Assembly: GCA_039707655.1 (NCBI GenBank)
Contig: CM077668.1
Coordinates: 66,915,086 to 66,979,085, forward strand
From: Elymus sibiricus
Taxonomy: Eukaryota; Streptophyta; Magnoliopsida; Poales; Poaceae
Reading direction: 5' to 3'
Length of the DNA stretch: 64,000 bases
The notes beneath the pieces are model-generated. The model was not told the origin of the DNA. It saw only the letters and a program-made list of their open reading frames with translations, and searched no databases. Positions 23,162 through 34,245 of this stretch are shown here, piece by piece. Within the stretch, counting starts at the first letter, position 1. Each line of letters begins with the position of its first letter. The position numbers and the translations under genes were made by a program.

Positions 23162-24572
23162 TCATTTTAATGCAAATGTTATGAAACAATTGAAACGAAA
23201 TGCCTACATGATTGATCGCTTGAGTGACTTGTTATTTAGAATTGCTAATGATGTTAAAGGTGTGAGTAAACATGCATCTATGGTTCAAACTCAATTAGAA
23301 CAAGTTGCTAAATATCAAAGTGAATTGCTCAATGAAATGAATAACAATATGAATGATCATGCTGTTAGGGTAATGACTGGAGGAGGTAGAATGACTCAGG
23401 AGCCACTGTATCCTGAAGGTCACCCAAAAAGAATTGAACAAGATTCTCAAAGAATTAATGCTGATGGACCTAGTCCATCTAAAAAGAAAAAGAAAAAGAA
23501 AAATGATAGGACTTTGCATACTTCCAGTGAACCCGAGGTAGAAAAACCCTTGGAGGATAGTAATGATGTTTCTATTTCGGATGCAAAAACACAATCTAGT
23601 AATGAACAACCACCCGATGATAATAATAATGATGATGCTCATGTGGATACCCAACCATATAATGATAAAGAACCTGATAATGATGTTGAAATAGAACCTG
23701 CTGTTGATCTTGATAACCCACCTTCTAAAAATAAACGTTATGATAAAAGAGACTTCATTGCTAGAAAACATGGTAAAGAAAGAGAACCATGGGTTCAAAA
23801 ACTCATGCCCTTTCCTCCTAAACCATCTAAGAAAAAAGATGAGGAAGAATTTGAATGCTTTGCTGAAATGCTTAGGCTAGTCTTTTTGCGTGCTCGTTTA
23901 ACTGATATTATAAAGATGCCTCCCTATGCTAAATACATGAAAGACATTGTCACAAATAAAAGAAAGATACCCGAAGCTGAAATTTCCACCATGCTTGCAA
24001 ATTATTCTTTTAAGGATGGAGTACCAAAGAAACTAGGAGATCCAGGAATACCAACTATACCATGCTCCATTAAAAGAAATTATGTCAAAACTGCTTTGTG
24101 TGATTTAGGAGCCGGTGTTAGTGTTATGCCTTTCTCTTTATATAAAAGACTTGATTTGAATAAACTCACTCCCACTGAAATATCATTGCAAATGGCTGAC
24201 AAATCAACTGCCATACCTATCAGTGTTTGTGAGGATGTGCCTGTTGTAGTTACAAACGTTACTATTCTAACAGACTTTGTTATACTTGATATGCCCGAGG
24301 ATGACAACATGTCGATTATCCTTGGTAGACCCTTCTTGAATACTGCAGGGGCTGTTATTGATTGCAACAAAAGCAAGGTCACTTTTCATATCAATGGTAA
24401 TGAACATACGGTGCACTTTCTGAAGAAACAATTTCAAGTAAATGGTATTCATATTATTGAAAAGACTCCGACAATTACTATTGGAAGTTTTCAAATCCCT
24501 CTTCCTACTGTTAAAAAGAAATATGAAACTCTTATTATCGGGGAGATGCATATCCCCGTTGAGGTAACTTAG
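23162..24572 (+). CDS. gag-pro: Element A gag C-terminus and aspartic protease
   Basis: Continuation of the ORF broken at 5353, open to TAA at 24570-24572. The N-terminal part is a coiled-coil-like and then very acidic, Asp/Asn-rich linker with a Lys run (about 23480-23500). The C-terminal half is a retropepsin-like domain. The catalytic motif is C-D-L-G-A-G with Asp at 24102-24104 (about residue 760 of the joined protein), followed by ILGRPFLNTAGAVIDC, the typical flap/second-strand block of Athila proteases. The protease would cleave the Gag polyprotein. The ORF ends after the protease domain and no RT follows, which defines A as gag-protease only. Confidence 0.85.
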
Positions 24573-25353
24573 TGTTATACGAAAGTTCTTCGGTTTCATG
24601 TTACTCGGAAATGGTTTGTTAATAAGACCTGATCAACCTTATTAATGGATTCTTTTTGAGGGGCATGTGGCCGATGAATTTAGTAAGCACAACCTTCTGT
24701 ACCCACTTTTTGTTTTCTGTTATTTTTAGTTAAATAAAATAAAATGCCATGATTATCCTGTTTTCTGATTTATCCGTGCAATAAAAAAGTGTCCAGAAAT
24801 AAAAGTGCTCAGAATGCAATAAAAATTTTATATGAATTTTTATGTAATATTTAAGAATTTTTGGCACTGGACACATACCAGGGGGGTGCCCCAGGTGCCC
24901 ACGAGGCACCAGGGCGCGCCACCCCCCAGCGCGCCCAGGTACCTCGTGGGCCCCACAGGGACCCCCTTACTTATTCCTTCAGCCCACTTCGTCTCTTACC
25001 TCTAGCAAAAATTCTTGGTAGCTCTCTCTCTCATGTTCTTGCTCACAAAACTGAAATTTTCGATCTCTTTGGTCGGAGCTCCGTTTCCAAAACTGTTTTG
25101 GGAGATTGCTCCTTGGTATGTGACTCCTCCATTGCTCCAATTAGTTTTTTGCTTTAATGGTTTATATTTTGCATAATTAGCTACTCTTGGTGCTACAGAA
25201 AATGAGCTTGCATGTTGAATTCTTTGAGTTCCAAGTAGTTTTATTGCTTGATATAGCCTCTAGACATCCATATGAGTAGTTGCTATCAATCTTGTGAAGT
25301 TTTATTGATATCATTTTGTGCCCCAAATTTTTTCAGAAATTGTTCTTAGGAAA
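24573..25353 (+). promoter_or_regulatory. Element A internal promoter-like region with leader intron candidate
   Basis: There is no coding frame. The stretch 24780-24960 repeats the layout of A's own LTR: an AATAAAA- and T-rich run, TTTTTGGCACTGG, then the GC inverted repeat (arms about 24895-24920 and 24928-24952). No convincing TATA box follows. Downstream, GGTATG at 25115-25120 (GT 25116-25117) and a pyrimidine-rich TTTTTTCAG ending at 25336 could bound a 221-base leader intron before ATG 25354. Both the promoter and the splice sites are inference. Confidence 0.45.
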
Positions 25354-26376
25354 ATGAATATCTTCCGGAGAAGTTCTTCGAGGAGGAGGTCCTCGGAAGC
25401 GTCATCAAGTGAAAGCTCGGCACGCCAATCATATGAGGAACCAAGGGCAAGTTCAGTGTGAGGTGCCGAAGCAAAATCATGTCGATGGCCGTGCAACGAG
25501 TTCATGCTAGGTGCCGGCATCAAGGAGGAATTTAACCAATATATTCACAATGCCGAGCTCTCAGCCTTTATCGCAGATAAGCCACCACAGCATTACAACC
25601 TCACTCGTTCCTTTACTCAGAACTTTGACTATCACCAGCGCACTTCTAGAGTTTTATTTCACCTCTATGACAAATCTTATAATATGCCTCTAGAAGAATT
25701 CTGTGATGCATGCAAAATTCCATATTGGGGTTCATTAGATGAACCACCAAGATCTGATTATGAGTTGTTTCTCAACAGCCTTTGCAACGGTGAGGATAGG
25801 GGAATCACGCAGGCCAGAATAATTAGCATTCATTTTCCCGCTATTCGGTATTTTGCGCTTTATAATGGTAAATGTGTTGTTGGTAAGAAAGACTATAGTG
25901 CACTTTGCGCCCCTGATCTGAGTCTTATTCATACATCTTTGACTGGTAGCAAGCTTTATAATCTTGGGGCTATTGTTGCACGTAGGCTGCAGCGTAATGC
26001 GGGTAGTGGTGATTTGTATGGAGGAGTTTATGCCTCCCGCTTAGCTGCAAAGTTAGGGGTCTCGCCCAAATTCAATGATCCCCTCTTGCCTTATAAATAT
26101 TTGAATTTCGAAGCGATGCGAGAACATAGGTTCTTGAAACGCAATGCACAGGGTTATGAATATAACTTAGTTTTTAATAAATATAACTCTGTGTATGTTG
26201 CTTTGCCTGCTCCTGCCCTCTTTGATTTTCAGAACAAACAGAGATATTTTCTTCATGAGAGTGAGGTGCATGAGTACAATGCGACTGTCAAGGCTGCTCG
26301 TCTGGCTGAGGAGGCAGCTCGGAACGCCTCTACGAGCTACCATTTCGATTATTATCCAGGACAGCCATGGCAGTAG
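25354..26376 (+). pseudogene. Element A env-position ORF (Athila ORF-like), one stop
   Basis: From ATG 25354 the frame encodes an Arg/Ser-rich start and meets TGA at 25459-25461, where CGA (Arg) fits the family as I remember it. It then stays open to TAG at 26374-26376, about 340 codons in total. The later part (from ATG 25504, 290 aa) contains DLYDK-like, ITQARIISIHFPAIRYFA and LGAIVARRL blocks. I associate these with the ORF downstream of gag-pol in Sabrina/WHAM-type elements and with the ATHILA ORF-1 family in general. No signal peptide or membrane segment is visible, so it is env-like only by position. The function is unknown. A possible separate promoter lies upstream. Confidence 0.65.
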
Positions 26377-26800
26377 ACCAATCTAGGCAAAAGCCTAAGC
26401 TTGGGGGAGTACGTATCTCTCACCGACATTACATCCATGCTAGTTTTATTTTCTCGTTTTCTTCTAGTGTGTTCGAAAAACTTGAAGAAAATCCAAAAAC
26501 ATTTCTCGCTTCTTTTCGGTTTTTCTTTCTAGTTTAATTAGTTGTAGTTTTGTAGTAGTAAAAGAAAACCCAAAAAGATTTTCCAATTCTTCTTTTACTT
26601 GTTGGGAGCTTTCCCGTGTAAATAGTTTTTCTCATTTTTTGTTTTTCTTCTTTATTTTCTTTAGAAAAACTAAAAACTCCAAAAAATATTTTAGTGTGTT
26701 TCTCTAAAATTCTTTTATTTTGTTGAGTCATTGTAAGGAGAAGACCACGATGAAAATATTGAGTGGCCCTCGTATGCATTATTGTTGATCTAATAAAGAG
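26377..26800 (+). other. Element A non-coding stretch with second polypurine-like tract
   Basis: Shortly after the ORF stop, TAGGC AAAA GCCTA forms a small stem-loop followed by AAGCTTGGGGGAG (about 26389-26410). This is the same string as the true polypurine tract at 38021. The rest is T-rich with runs of AAAAC/TTTTC and shows no gene. The last five bases (AAGAG, 26796-26800) are the target site of D. Confidence 0.6.
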
Positions 26801-27004
26801 TGTAGGGTAACGCAGCAGAAAACAAAAAATTTCCGACCTACGCACCAGCCCAGGACCACTATGGAGACTGCATACAAGGTTTGATCTTTTCATTACCGAC
26901 TCGTAGCGCAGCGGAAGTAGAGTCGATGACGATCGGCGGTGCAGATCCCCGCAGCTAGGATTTTACAACCTCCCAACCGCGAGGATGTACTCCCTCATCT
27001 GCCC

Positions 27005-27165
27005 CTCGGACAGCCCTTTGGGAGGCGGTCGGACAGTCCCTTGGACGGTGTCGCGGACAGCCCTTCGGGAGGACCTTCGAAACTCGGACGGTCACTCGGA
27101 CAGCCCTTCGGGAGGACCTTCGAAACTAAGACGGTCACTTGGACAGCCCTTCGGGAGGCACTCTC
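27005..27165 (-). repeat. Tandem repeat of about 43 bp in the D LTR
   Basis: Four imperfect units share GGACAGCCCTTCGGGAGG and, in two units, ACCTTCGAAACT and ACGGTCACT. The array is repeated in the other LTR at 34450-34610. It lies downstream of the TATA box, so it would be in the transcribed leader. Confidence 0.7.
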
Positions 27166-27378
27166 GAACTAAGACCGAAACTACGATCTCTCTACAGAGT
27201 TGCACACATACGGTGTCATCTATCCGGCAGGGCTTCGCCGTCCAGAACTAGTTCCCACCGGAACACAGACAGCCTTTCGGCTCTACGAAACTATTTCGCT
27301 GGGAGGGAGAGAGAAGCCAGAAATGTCATGGCATGTGTATGAGATCAAGCATGAGTTTTGGGGCAGCCCCCTCACCTC

Positions 27379-27386
27379 TATTTATA
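27379..27386 (-). promoter_or_regulatory. TATA box of element D LTR
   Basis: The reverse complement reads CTATAAATAG, a canonical plant TATA box. It is preserved in the other LTR at 34824-34831. Confidence 0.6.
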
Positions 27387-27815
27387 GGAAAGCCAAGGGG
27401 TAAAGATGGTATTCAAAAATACAAAAAGTGCCCCCACTTTATGTCATACATAAAAGAATAAAAGGGAAAAGGGGTGCCATGTGGAGCTCCATGAAGGAGC
27501 ACCACCTTGGCCGGCCACCTTGAGGCCCCCCCCCCCACATGGGGGTGCCTTGGCTCCCAAGTCCTTCTAGAAGCCTTTTTGGAAATATCCAAAAAGGTGC
27601 TTTCCAAAAAATATCCAAAAAGCACTTTCACTATTCATGAAGACATTTTTCTGCCTCCGTTAAATCCCAAATTATTTCTGTGTGCCTAGAACAATTCCAG
27701 TACCCACTAAAATAATTTTGAACGCATTCCGAAACAATTTCGGAACAATGTTTCTTCAGTGAAAAGCAACCAAAGCGGTTCCGGCTGCTCCGGAACATTT
27801 CTGGTTTTTATCCCG

Positions 27816-27848
27816 GAAAATTCCCAGAAGTTTCCAGAACACTTCTGG
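27816..27848 (-). promoter_or_regulatory. Heat-shock-element-like cluster in D LTR
   Basis: 27826-27840 fits nGAAnnTTCnnGAAn exactly, with a further GAAnnTTC directly before it (27816-27823) and a TTC after it, each offset by three bases. The same cluster is intact in the other LTR (35259-35286, core 35269-35283). It lies about 440 bases upstream of the TATA box in element sense. The region is generally rich in GGAA/TTCC words, so chance cannot be excluded. Confidence 0.4.
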
Positions 27849-29242
27849 CATCCTCCAAGAATTTCCAGGCGTGTGCCGGAACCAATTTGACTTAATGGAA
27901 TACCCTGAAACAACTTTTCAGTTTTACCGGAACTATTCCGGTGTCCTCTCCGGAACGTTTCCGTTTCGTCCGAAACTTTTCCGGTGTTTTTCTCTCAGAC
28001 TCCCTGTCTAGTATTCATCAGATAGATGACCCTTAAGTGTGTGACCCTATAGGTTTGGTGAAGTATAGACATGACCGGAACTCTTTCCGATCAATGATCA
28101 ACATCGGAGCCGTGGACACCCATATTGACCCCTATACCCACACGAATGAATATTCGAGTAAACCTCCAGTTGCCGTGTGCTATTCCTGTTGCTTCGCGAT
28201 ATGTTACAAATACCCGTGGTGAGATTTTCTGCATCCCTGTGGATCAACAACTTGTCCACTATGCAAGTTACCTCGCTACCGGTTTTGTTCTCTTTTCTCG
28301 TTTCTCTGTTCCGGCATCCCTGTGATCAAATCACAATGTGTCTGGCCAGACGATGGTGGATACCGTAACACCGAGAGGGCCCAGAGATATCTCTCCATTG
28401 TCGGAGGAGCAAATCCCAATCTTGAGCTATCAAGTCCCTTGACACACTTTTCCATGAACCCGTAAGCCGCCGTAATAGCCACCCATTTACGGATGACGTT
28501 TAACAAACCCCAAAGTTCATGAAGCAAGTATGAAGAAACTCGACACTCTCATGGTCTAAGGAATTATGCAAACATTAATTTCTCTGTATTATTAACAATT
28601 AACTTATGACGAATGAATCTCATAGCATAACATCAATTCGGGTCGATTCAACACAAGTGTTCTCCTAACATTGTGCCCTCAAAGTTGCCGGCATAATCAT
28701 GCCCATGATCAGGAAAACAGAACCATCATGCAACACTTGAGCTAGTCTTAGAGGCCAGGCTAGGAATACATTTTACCGTTTATTTTTCCACACGTGCATA
28801 TGAGTCTTCCTCCGAGCCTCGTGGTTATTGTAGACTCGAGAACCATAGCAGTTATAGCATGGAACATAAACATAATTATGAACATGGAGATAAACAATAA
28901 CATTTATTATTGCCTCTAGGGCATATCTCCTACAGACTCCCACTTGCACTAGAGTCAATAATCTAGTCAATGCTAATGCACATTACACCTGTGGCATACC
29001 GGTGTAAAAAATGCTTCGCATGTGGTATAGCGTGATGTCCAACGGATCTGACAAATTCAGTTCCGTGTGTATCTCTGCATATCCTTGCGTTTTCACGCTT
29101 TCACAAAATTCATATTTTGTGTGGACTTGGCTTTGTATATATGTGAATCACAGGTCAAACCTTGATTCCTCGGACTGAGCTATGGAGCAACTATCTGCAA
29201 TAGTGTCCCATTGACCAAAGCCATATTGGAACCATACTAAGT

Positions 29243-30370
29243 TCATGAATGAACTATATGATTCAACATCTTCTTTATCGCTTCTAAAGCGTCAACATAC
29301 TTAGCCTTTGTTATAGAAATCGCCACAGTAACTTGTTTGGAACGATTTCCAAACACCGTGCCACCATATCGTGTATTACACAAAACCCTTAATTTAAATC
29401 GAAAATCGCATGGAGCATTGATGAAGACTGTATCAATGTAATCACTTACAACAAGCACTTCATAATCTCTGCTTGCGAGAAAACATGTCATCAGTGCTAC
29501 TTTAGTACTCAATGACCCTTTTTCATTGTTGTCCCATGATCAGTACTTTTGATCACTTTGGTATCTATACTCGCAACAACTTGGGAGTATTGGACATATC
29601 TGGTTGTTTTACATACCATGGAATACATGATTAATCCAAACACGAAAGTGTGTGGAATCTCCATCATGTATTTCGCTCATCAGTGTTTTGGGACACCGAG
29701 CCTTGCAAAAACCCTTTCCATGTGACTTCGGCAAGAATCACTCCTTGGCGTTTTAATGCTAAAAAGTTTTAGCATCTTGTCAATATGTATTTTTGCCTTT
29801 AGCCTATTAGGCAATTCTATCTCGCAGATAAATATGCCTAATGTCAAGGCTACTTAGCCCAAGCACTTCATCGAAAACTATTTTTAATGAAGTCCTAATT
29901 CGTGTCAAGAAATTTATATTATTTCCAATCAACAATGTGTCAAGCACACAAAGTTTTAGAAATATTATTATGCTCCCACTTACTTTCTTGAAACCACAAG
30001 CATCTTCGTTATCCATTGATGAAATCAAACTCCTTTGGCTGTTTCATCAAAATTGAAGATTCCAACTCCCTTTTGCTCTCTTCTGTCCATCGCTGGAACT
30101 CTGAAGTTTGCATACTTACTAGCATCCTCTGGATCGACAAAATACTTTGGACTGTATCACATACAAGTCCTAGGTTGTATTTCCATCAGATGGAAATCCT
30201 TTTGGCATCCATGTTTCATATCTCATGTTGAAATATGTATTAATTGCTAGTTCAACCCGAACCGACTTTTAGCATCGCTACGGTGAGACAATCTCATTGT
30301 AGTCAACTCCTTGAACTTGTTATTGCAACAAGTCGAGCTTTATGGATAAAACATTTTATCCACATCAGTT
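29243..30370 (-). pseudogene. pol: Element D reverse transcriptase/RNase H remnant
   Basis: Several frames must be combined. At about 30230-30350, YKARLVA-like and AMLKSVRVELA-like pieces recall the copia RT start. At 29807-30028, KKVSGSIIIFLKLCVLDTLLIGNNI is the YVDD region, but the catalytic YVDD reads CVLDT. At 29243-29512, SKQVTVAISITKAKYVDALEAIKKM is a decayed RNase H (normally KQ.TVA.STTEAEY.A..EA.KE). Frameshifts and loss of catalytic residues show that the enzyme is dead. The order on the minus strand agrees with the LTR orientation. Confidence 0.7.
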
Positions 30371-31077
30371 TACAGTTCCATAAATATTCGTTAGACTCTA
30401 ATTCTTCCGAAAGGTGTAACAAGATTTTAATCTTGAATCACTTATATGGAAACTATCTCAGATTGTATTGGCATTTAGCCAATTCCGGAGTCAGGGCCCA
30501 TCAACGCTTCCTTGTGTATCGTAGGTATACTGTTGTCGAACAACAATATCTCGTTTGCGCACCTGAGAGTTTTGCATGAGTTTTGCCTACGTCGTTCAGC
30601 TGCAAGTTCGATCGAAGTCCCTACATCTCATGTAGAGGCTTCCGTATCAGTCGCTGTAGGAAACTCTGAAATCACTTCCAAGGTTCCTTTCCTTTGATCT
30701 GATGACGAAGATACTGTTATCTCGTCGAGTTGCACTGTCCTCCTACTCACCTTTTTGCAAGAACCATTCTCTTTAAAAGCATACCGTTTTGTGGCAAAAC
30801 CTGTTGCCTCGGTATTGTGGTGGGGGAATACCCAACATCTTGGGATAACCTACAAAGTAGCTCTTGTCTGATTTGGAATAGGTTTGTAACCTTTTACACA
30901 AGCCCCATATTCCAAATGTTTAAGAAAAGATGTAACATGGTTGGGCATACCATACCATGGTGACATTTCAACAGACCTGATGGTGCTCTTTTCAGTGTAA
31001 AAGCCGCAGTCTCTAAAAGCATTACTTTAAAAAGGGATAATGGCAAATTGATTTATGTCATCTTTGATCTTACCATG

Positions 31078-31520
31078 TCACAAATGGTTTGAATACATCT
31101 TCACGGATGTACCACTCATAGTGGAGTTCCGGGACGTGTATGTTATGAAACTCTTTTCACAACTCATTAGACATTCGCTAAACTTGTAACTCAAAAATTC
31201 CTTTCGGCAATCTAGTTTGCAGAAACATATTTTTCTTGTTACAATAATTTCTACTTCATTTTTGAAAACCTTTCGAATGATTTCAAAAGATCTAGACTTA
31301 TGTCTCATCAAGTAAATATCCATATATCTACTTGAGTCACTTCTGAAGATAGATAAAATCCACTGCTAGCAATAACCTTCATCGGGCTACATACATCAAA
31401 ATGTATGATCACCAATAAGTTCGTTGCTCGTTCCTTATGGCCTGTGAACGGTATTTCAGTCACTTCACTTTTCGGAGGAAAGTTGCAAGTGTCAGATGAT
31501 TCATAATCAAACGACTTCAA
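31078..31520 (-). pseudogene. pol: Element D integrase remnant
   Basis: Two overlapping frames. 31308-31520 has TGHKERATNLLVIIHFDVCSPMKV (normally ..ERA.DLL..IH.DVCGPM), the start of the copia integrase core. 31078-31323 has DIYLMRHKSRSFEIIRKVFKNEVE and a decayed DRGGEYLS motif (LDCRKEFLSYKF). The catalytic Asp and Glu environment is lost. The integrase is clearly upstream of RT in element sense, as in copia elements. Confidence 0.7.
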
Positions 31521-31640
31521 AATCCATCATAATGGAATTTCTCCATGCGGGTTTCTCCAATGTGACCAAATGCAGTGCCACACACGTGTGGTATTCTCTT
31601 AGTCTTGCGACATTTAGCATCAGTGTTATGGATGTATCAT

Positions 31641-32001
31641 ATTACCATCAATATTCATAACATACATCCCATCCACGTTGGAAGCATGGCCCTTATGTTA
31701 TTCATGATACTGAACAACAATTGTTCTTTTATGAATAACACTCTTGCAACAAACATTATGCAAAAGGGCTAGAGTGTATAAAAATCTAAAATGAATTATG
31801 AAAGTAAATACAGAGGTAATGTATTATTATCATTATTCATAACATACATCTCATTCATAATGAAAGTATGGCCCTTATGTTATTCATAACACCGAACATC
31901 AGAAGTTCTCTTATGAACAACCTTCTTGCAAGATACCTTATGCAATGGGCTAGAGTGTATAAAACTCTAAAATGAATTATGAAAATAAATACATAGGTAA
32001 T
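31641..32001 (-). repeat. Tandem duplication of about 180 bp inside element D
   Basis: 31641-31820 and 31826-32001 share TTCATAACATACATC, CATGGCCCTTATGTTATTCAT-like and GGGCTAGAGTGTATAAAA blocks in the same order, with scattered substitutions. This lies where gag or the gag-pol junction should be. Confidence 0.65.
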
Positions 32002-34230
32002 ACACCGATGGAAGGCATAGCAACTTTTACTATGTTCCCAACATGTATTTTAAACCTCATTACCGGCTAGTCTTTTAGGCCGTAGTAGTTCTTGCATCGA
32101 ATTGCAATGGAATGCAATCGAGCGGGTATCTTTTGTGATCAACTCACAATACCCAAGAATTAGTGACTAACAATTTAATCACAATTCCCAAGAACTATTT
32201 CTTTGACCAGCCTTCTATACATCAATAGCTTGTATGACTTTCATACATGAGCTGGATATTCCAGTCTTCACTCTTTTTGCCTTTATACTTCTAACAATTT
32301 AACTTTTAGTATTTCTCCTACTCTCAGAAGAAGCACCCAACTTTAAGAGTGGCGTTAGCCTCGGACTTCCTAGGTGTGTAAGTCACACTAACACCCTTTG
32401 GACATTTCCTTTCTCTTTAAGTTGTTGTTTTATTCACCTTTCATCATATGACAGGCTTTCTTCTGGATCCCTCTTGTATTAGTTAAATGCATAGTAAACA
32501 CTTTTACTAATAGTTTGCAAAACAAACATTGCTTTGGATATCCCATATCTTTCAGCCTTTGTTTGTGTCTGAAAAATGATTTTCAGTTCCATGAATATCA
32601 CATAGCTATCCCAAACTTTTGAAGTTCGGGTCTCATGGAAGCAAACATATTGCATTTGACCGTAATGGAATTCTAGCTTTTGGATCGAAGGACGAGAGTC
32701 ACATTATCCATAGCATTAGCGGGAGAATACCAAAAGCATGTGATAGGACAAAGTCTTTCTCGGCACTTTTGAGGACAATCCTCACATTACGTTACCAACC
32801 GTAAAGTTTTAACCAGATATTTAACAGCTATTCAATTTTAATAGGGAAGGTGGAAACGCGAGCCATTATTCTATAACTATTATGCAATTTTCACTTTAGA
32901 CAAAGTTCATAATTAATTGCACTGAGAATTAAAACAAGTTGATTCTACAATGCGCTCCCACTCAAATCAATATCTCTCATAATTGATCATGAGTGATTCA
33001 AGATCCAAATTGCAATTCAACGTCATTGTTCGAGATGAACACTGATGGCGCGAACTTCAATTGGTAGGCAAACTTGCCGATCACATCTCCATGTGACTCT
33101 TGTTCATCTTTCGATGCGTGTGTTCCGAGCTCAGGACGATCCTGCCATGAACGTCAAGACAACCAAGTGATCTCGCTGTGAGGTCTGACCTCACCCGCCT
33201 TACACCCGTACAATCGTTCGTACCCATGTAGATCATGGCGCACCTCGAAAGGAAAGATGATGTGACGGTGCTACACTTGGGAGAACACTAACTACTTGAT
33301 ATTTTAAGTGAGAGATCACCCTAATAAAAGCGACTACCGTGCAATCAAGAAGGGTGCATCATAAGGGATAAACATCTCAGGCAATTCATAATAGCATGAT
33401 ATGCTATAGCCCTTTCTGACGGAGAAGTCTTTAATTTCTTCGTCTTCGGCATTTGCGTCGGTGTTCACCTTCGCGAAGATTGCCATCACCTTGTCGATGC
33501 ACCAGATAATATTGCTATCTCTATAGCTAATAAAATAAGTGCATTACTTAAGGTTGACACGCAGGTCATTAAAGTGACAATCATATGGCTCCAGCCATCA
33601 TGCCGAATCATGACACGCAGGTCATGTTAATTTTACATTATATAGCCATCTCATACATAATCAAATTATTATGAGAACCGCTATACCACATCACATGCAC
33701 ATCTTAGGTCATCCTGCAAAACCAAGTTAGACGCCTCTAATCGGTTTATGCAAAATTTTATTTTACGTGGCTTCTAAGGTTTCGAAGCTACCAACGTTTT
33801 ATCATCAAGCATGATTATTCAAGTCACTAGATTAACATCGCGGGGTGTATGAAACACGAGATAATAAAATCTCGAGCCCCATACTAAACTTCGTCATACG
33901 CATGACCCCCGTGCAGATCATATCTGCATTGCCCTTTTGTCTGCGAAATTTCATCTCTCTTTTTAACTATGGTGGAATTCAAAGAACTTTTAGCACTTTG
34001 TTGATCAATCAGGATCGCGGATTGCCAGAACTTTGAAATTCCACCATGCTGTTATCAAGATCAGAAATATGCAAATTCCAGGGAAGCAACAAGAACATCG
34101 GGTAGCAGATTTCATCTGCTACCCGCACAAATAATTTTCAGGAATAGAACTCATCTAGTACAAATTATATTGTGCAATACCCATACATCTCTATGTATTC
34201 TAGATCGTAACCTGCATCTACGCATAGCAT
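32002..34230 (-). other. Element D 5' internal region, no readable gag
   Basis: About 2.2 kb between the integrase remnant and the primer site. I find no frame or motif that convincingly belongs to copia gag or protease. It is probably decayed or replaced sequence. Confidence 0.5.
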
Positions 34231-34244
34231 GGCTCATGATGCCA
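34231..34244 (-). other. Primer binding site of D (initiator-Met-like)
   Basis: The reverse complement reads TGGCATCATGAGCC, close to TGGTATCAGAGCC with one substitution and one inserted T. It lies 1 nt from the LTR at 34246. Confidence 0.6.
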
Positions 34245-34245
34245 C

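Larger units (their letters stand above)
26801..28934 (-). repeat. 3' LTR of element D
   Basis: Contains a tandem repeat of about 43 bp (GGACAGCCCTTCGGGAGG core, 27005-27165), a TATAAATA box in element sense (27379-27386) and many GGAA/TTCC words between 27720 and 28000. Confidence 0.9.

Noticed and set aside
23295..23798. A 167-codon minus-strand frame
   Set aside because: Antisense of the AT-rich acidic linker of A gag-protease.
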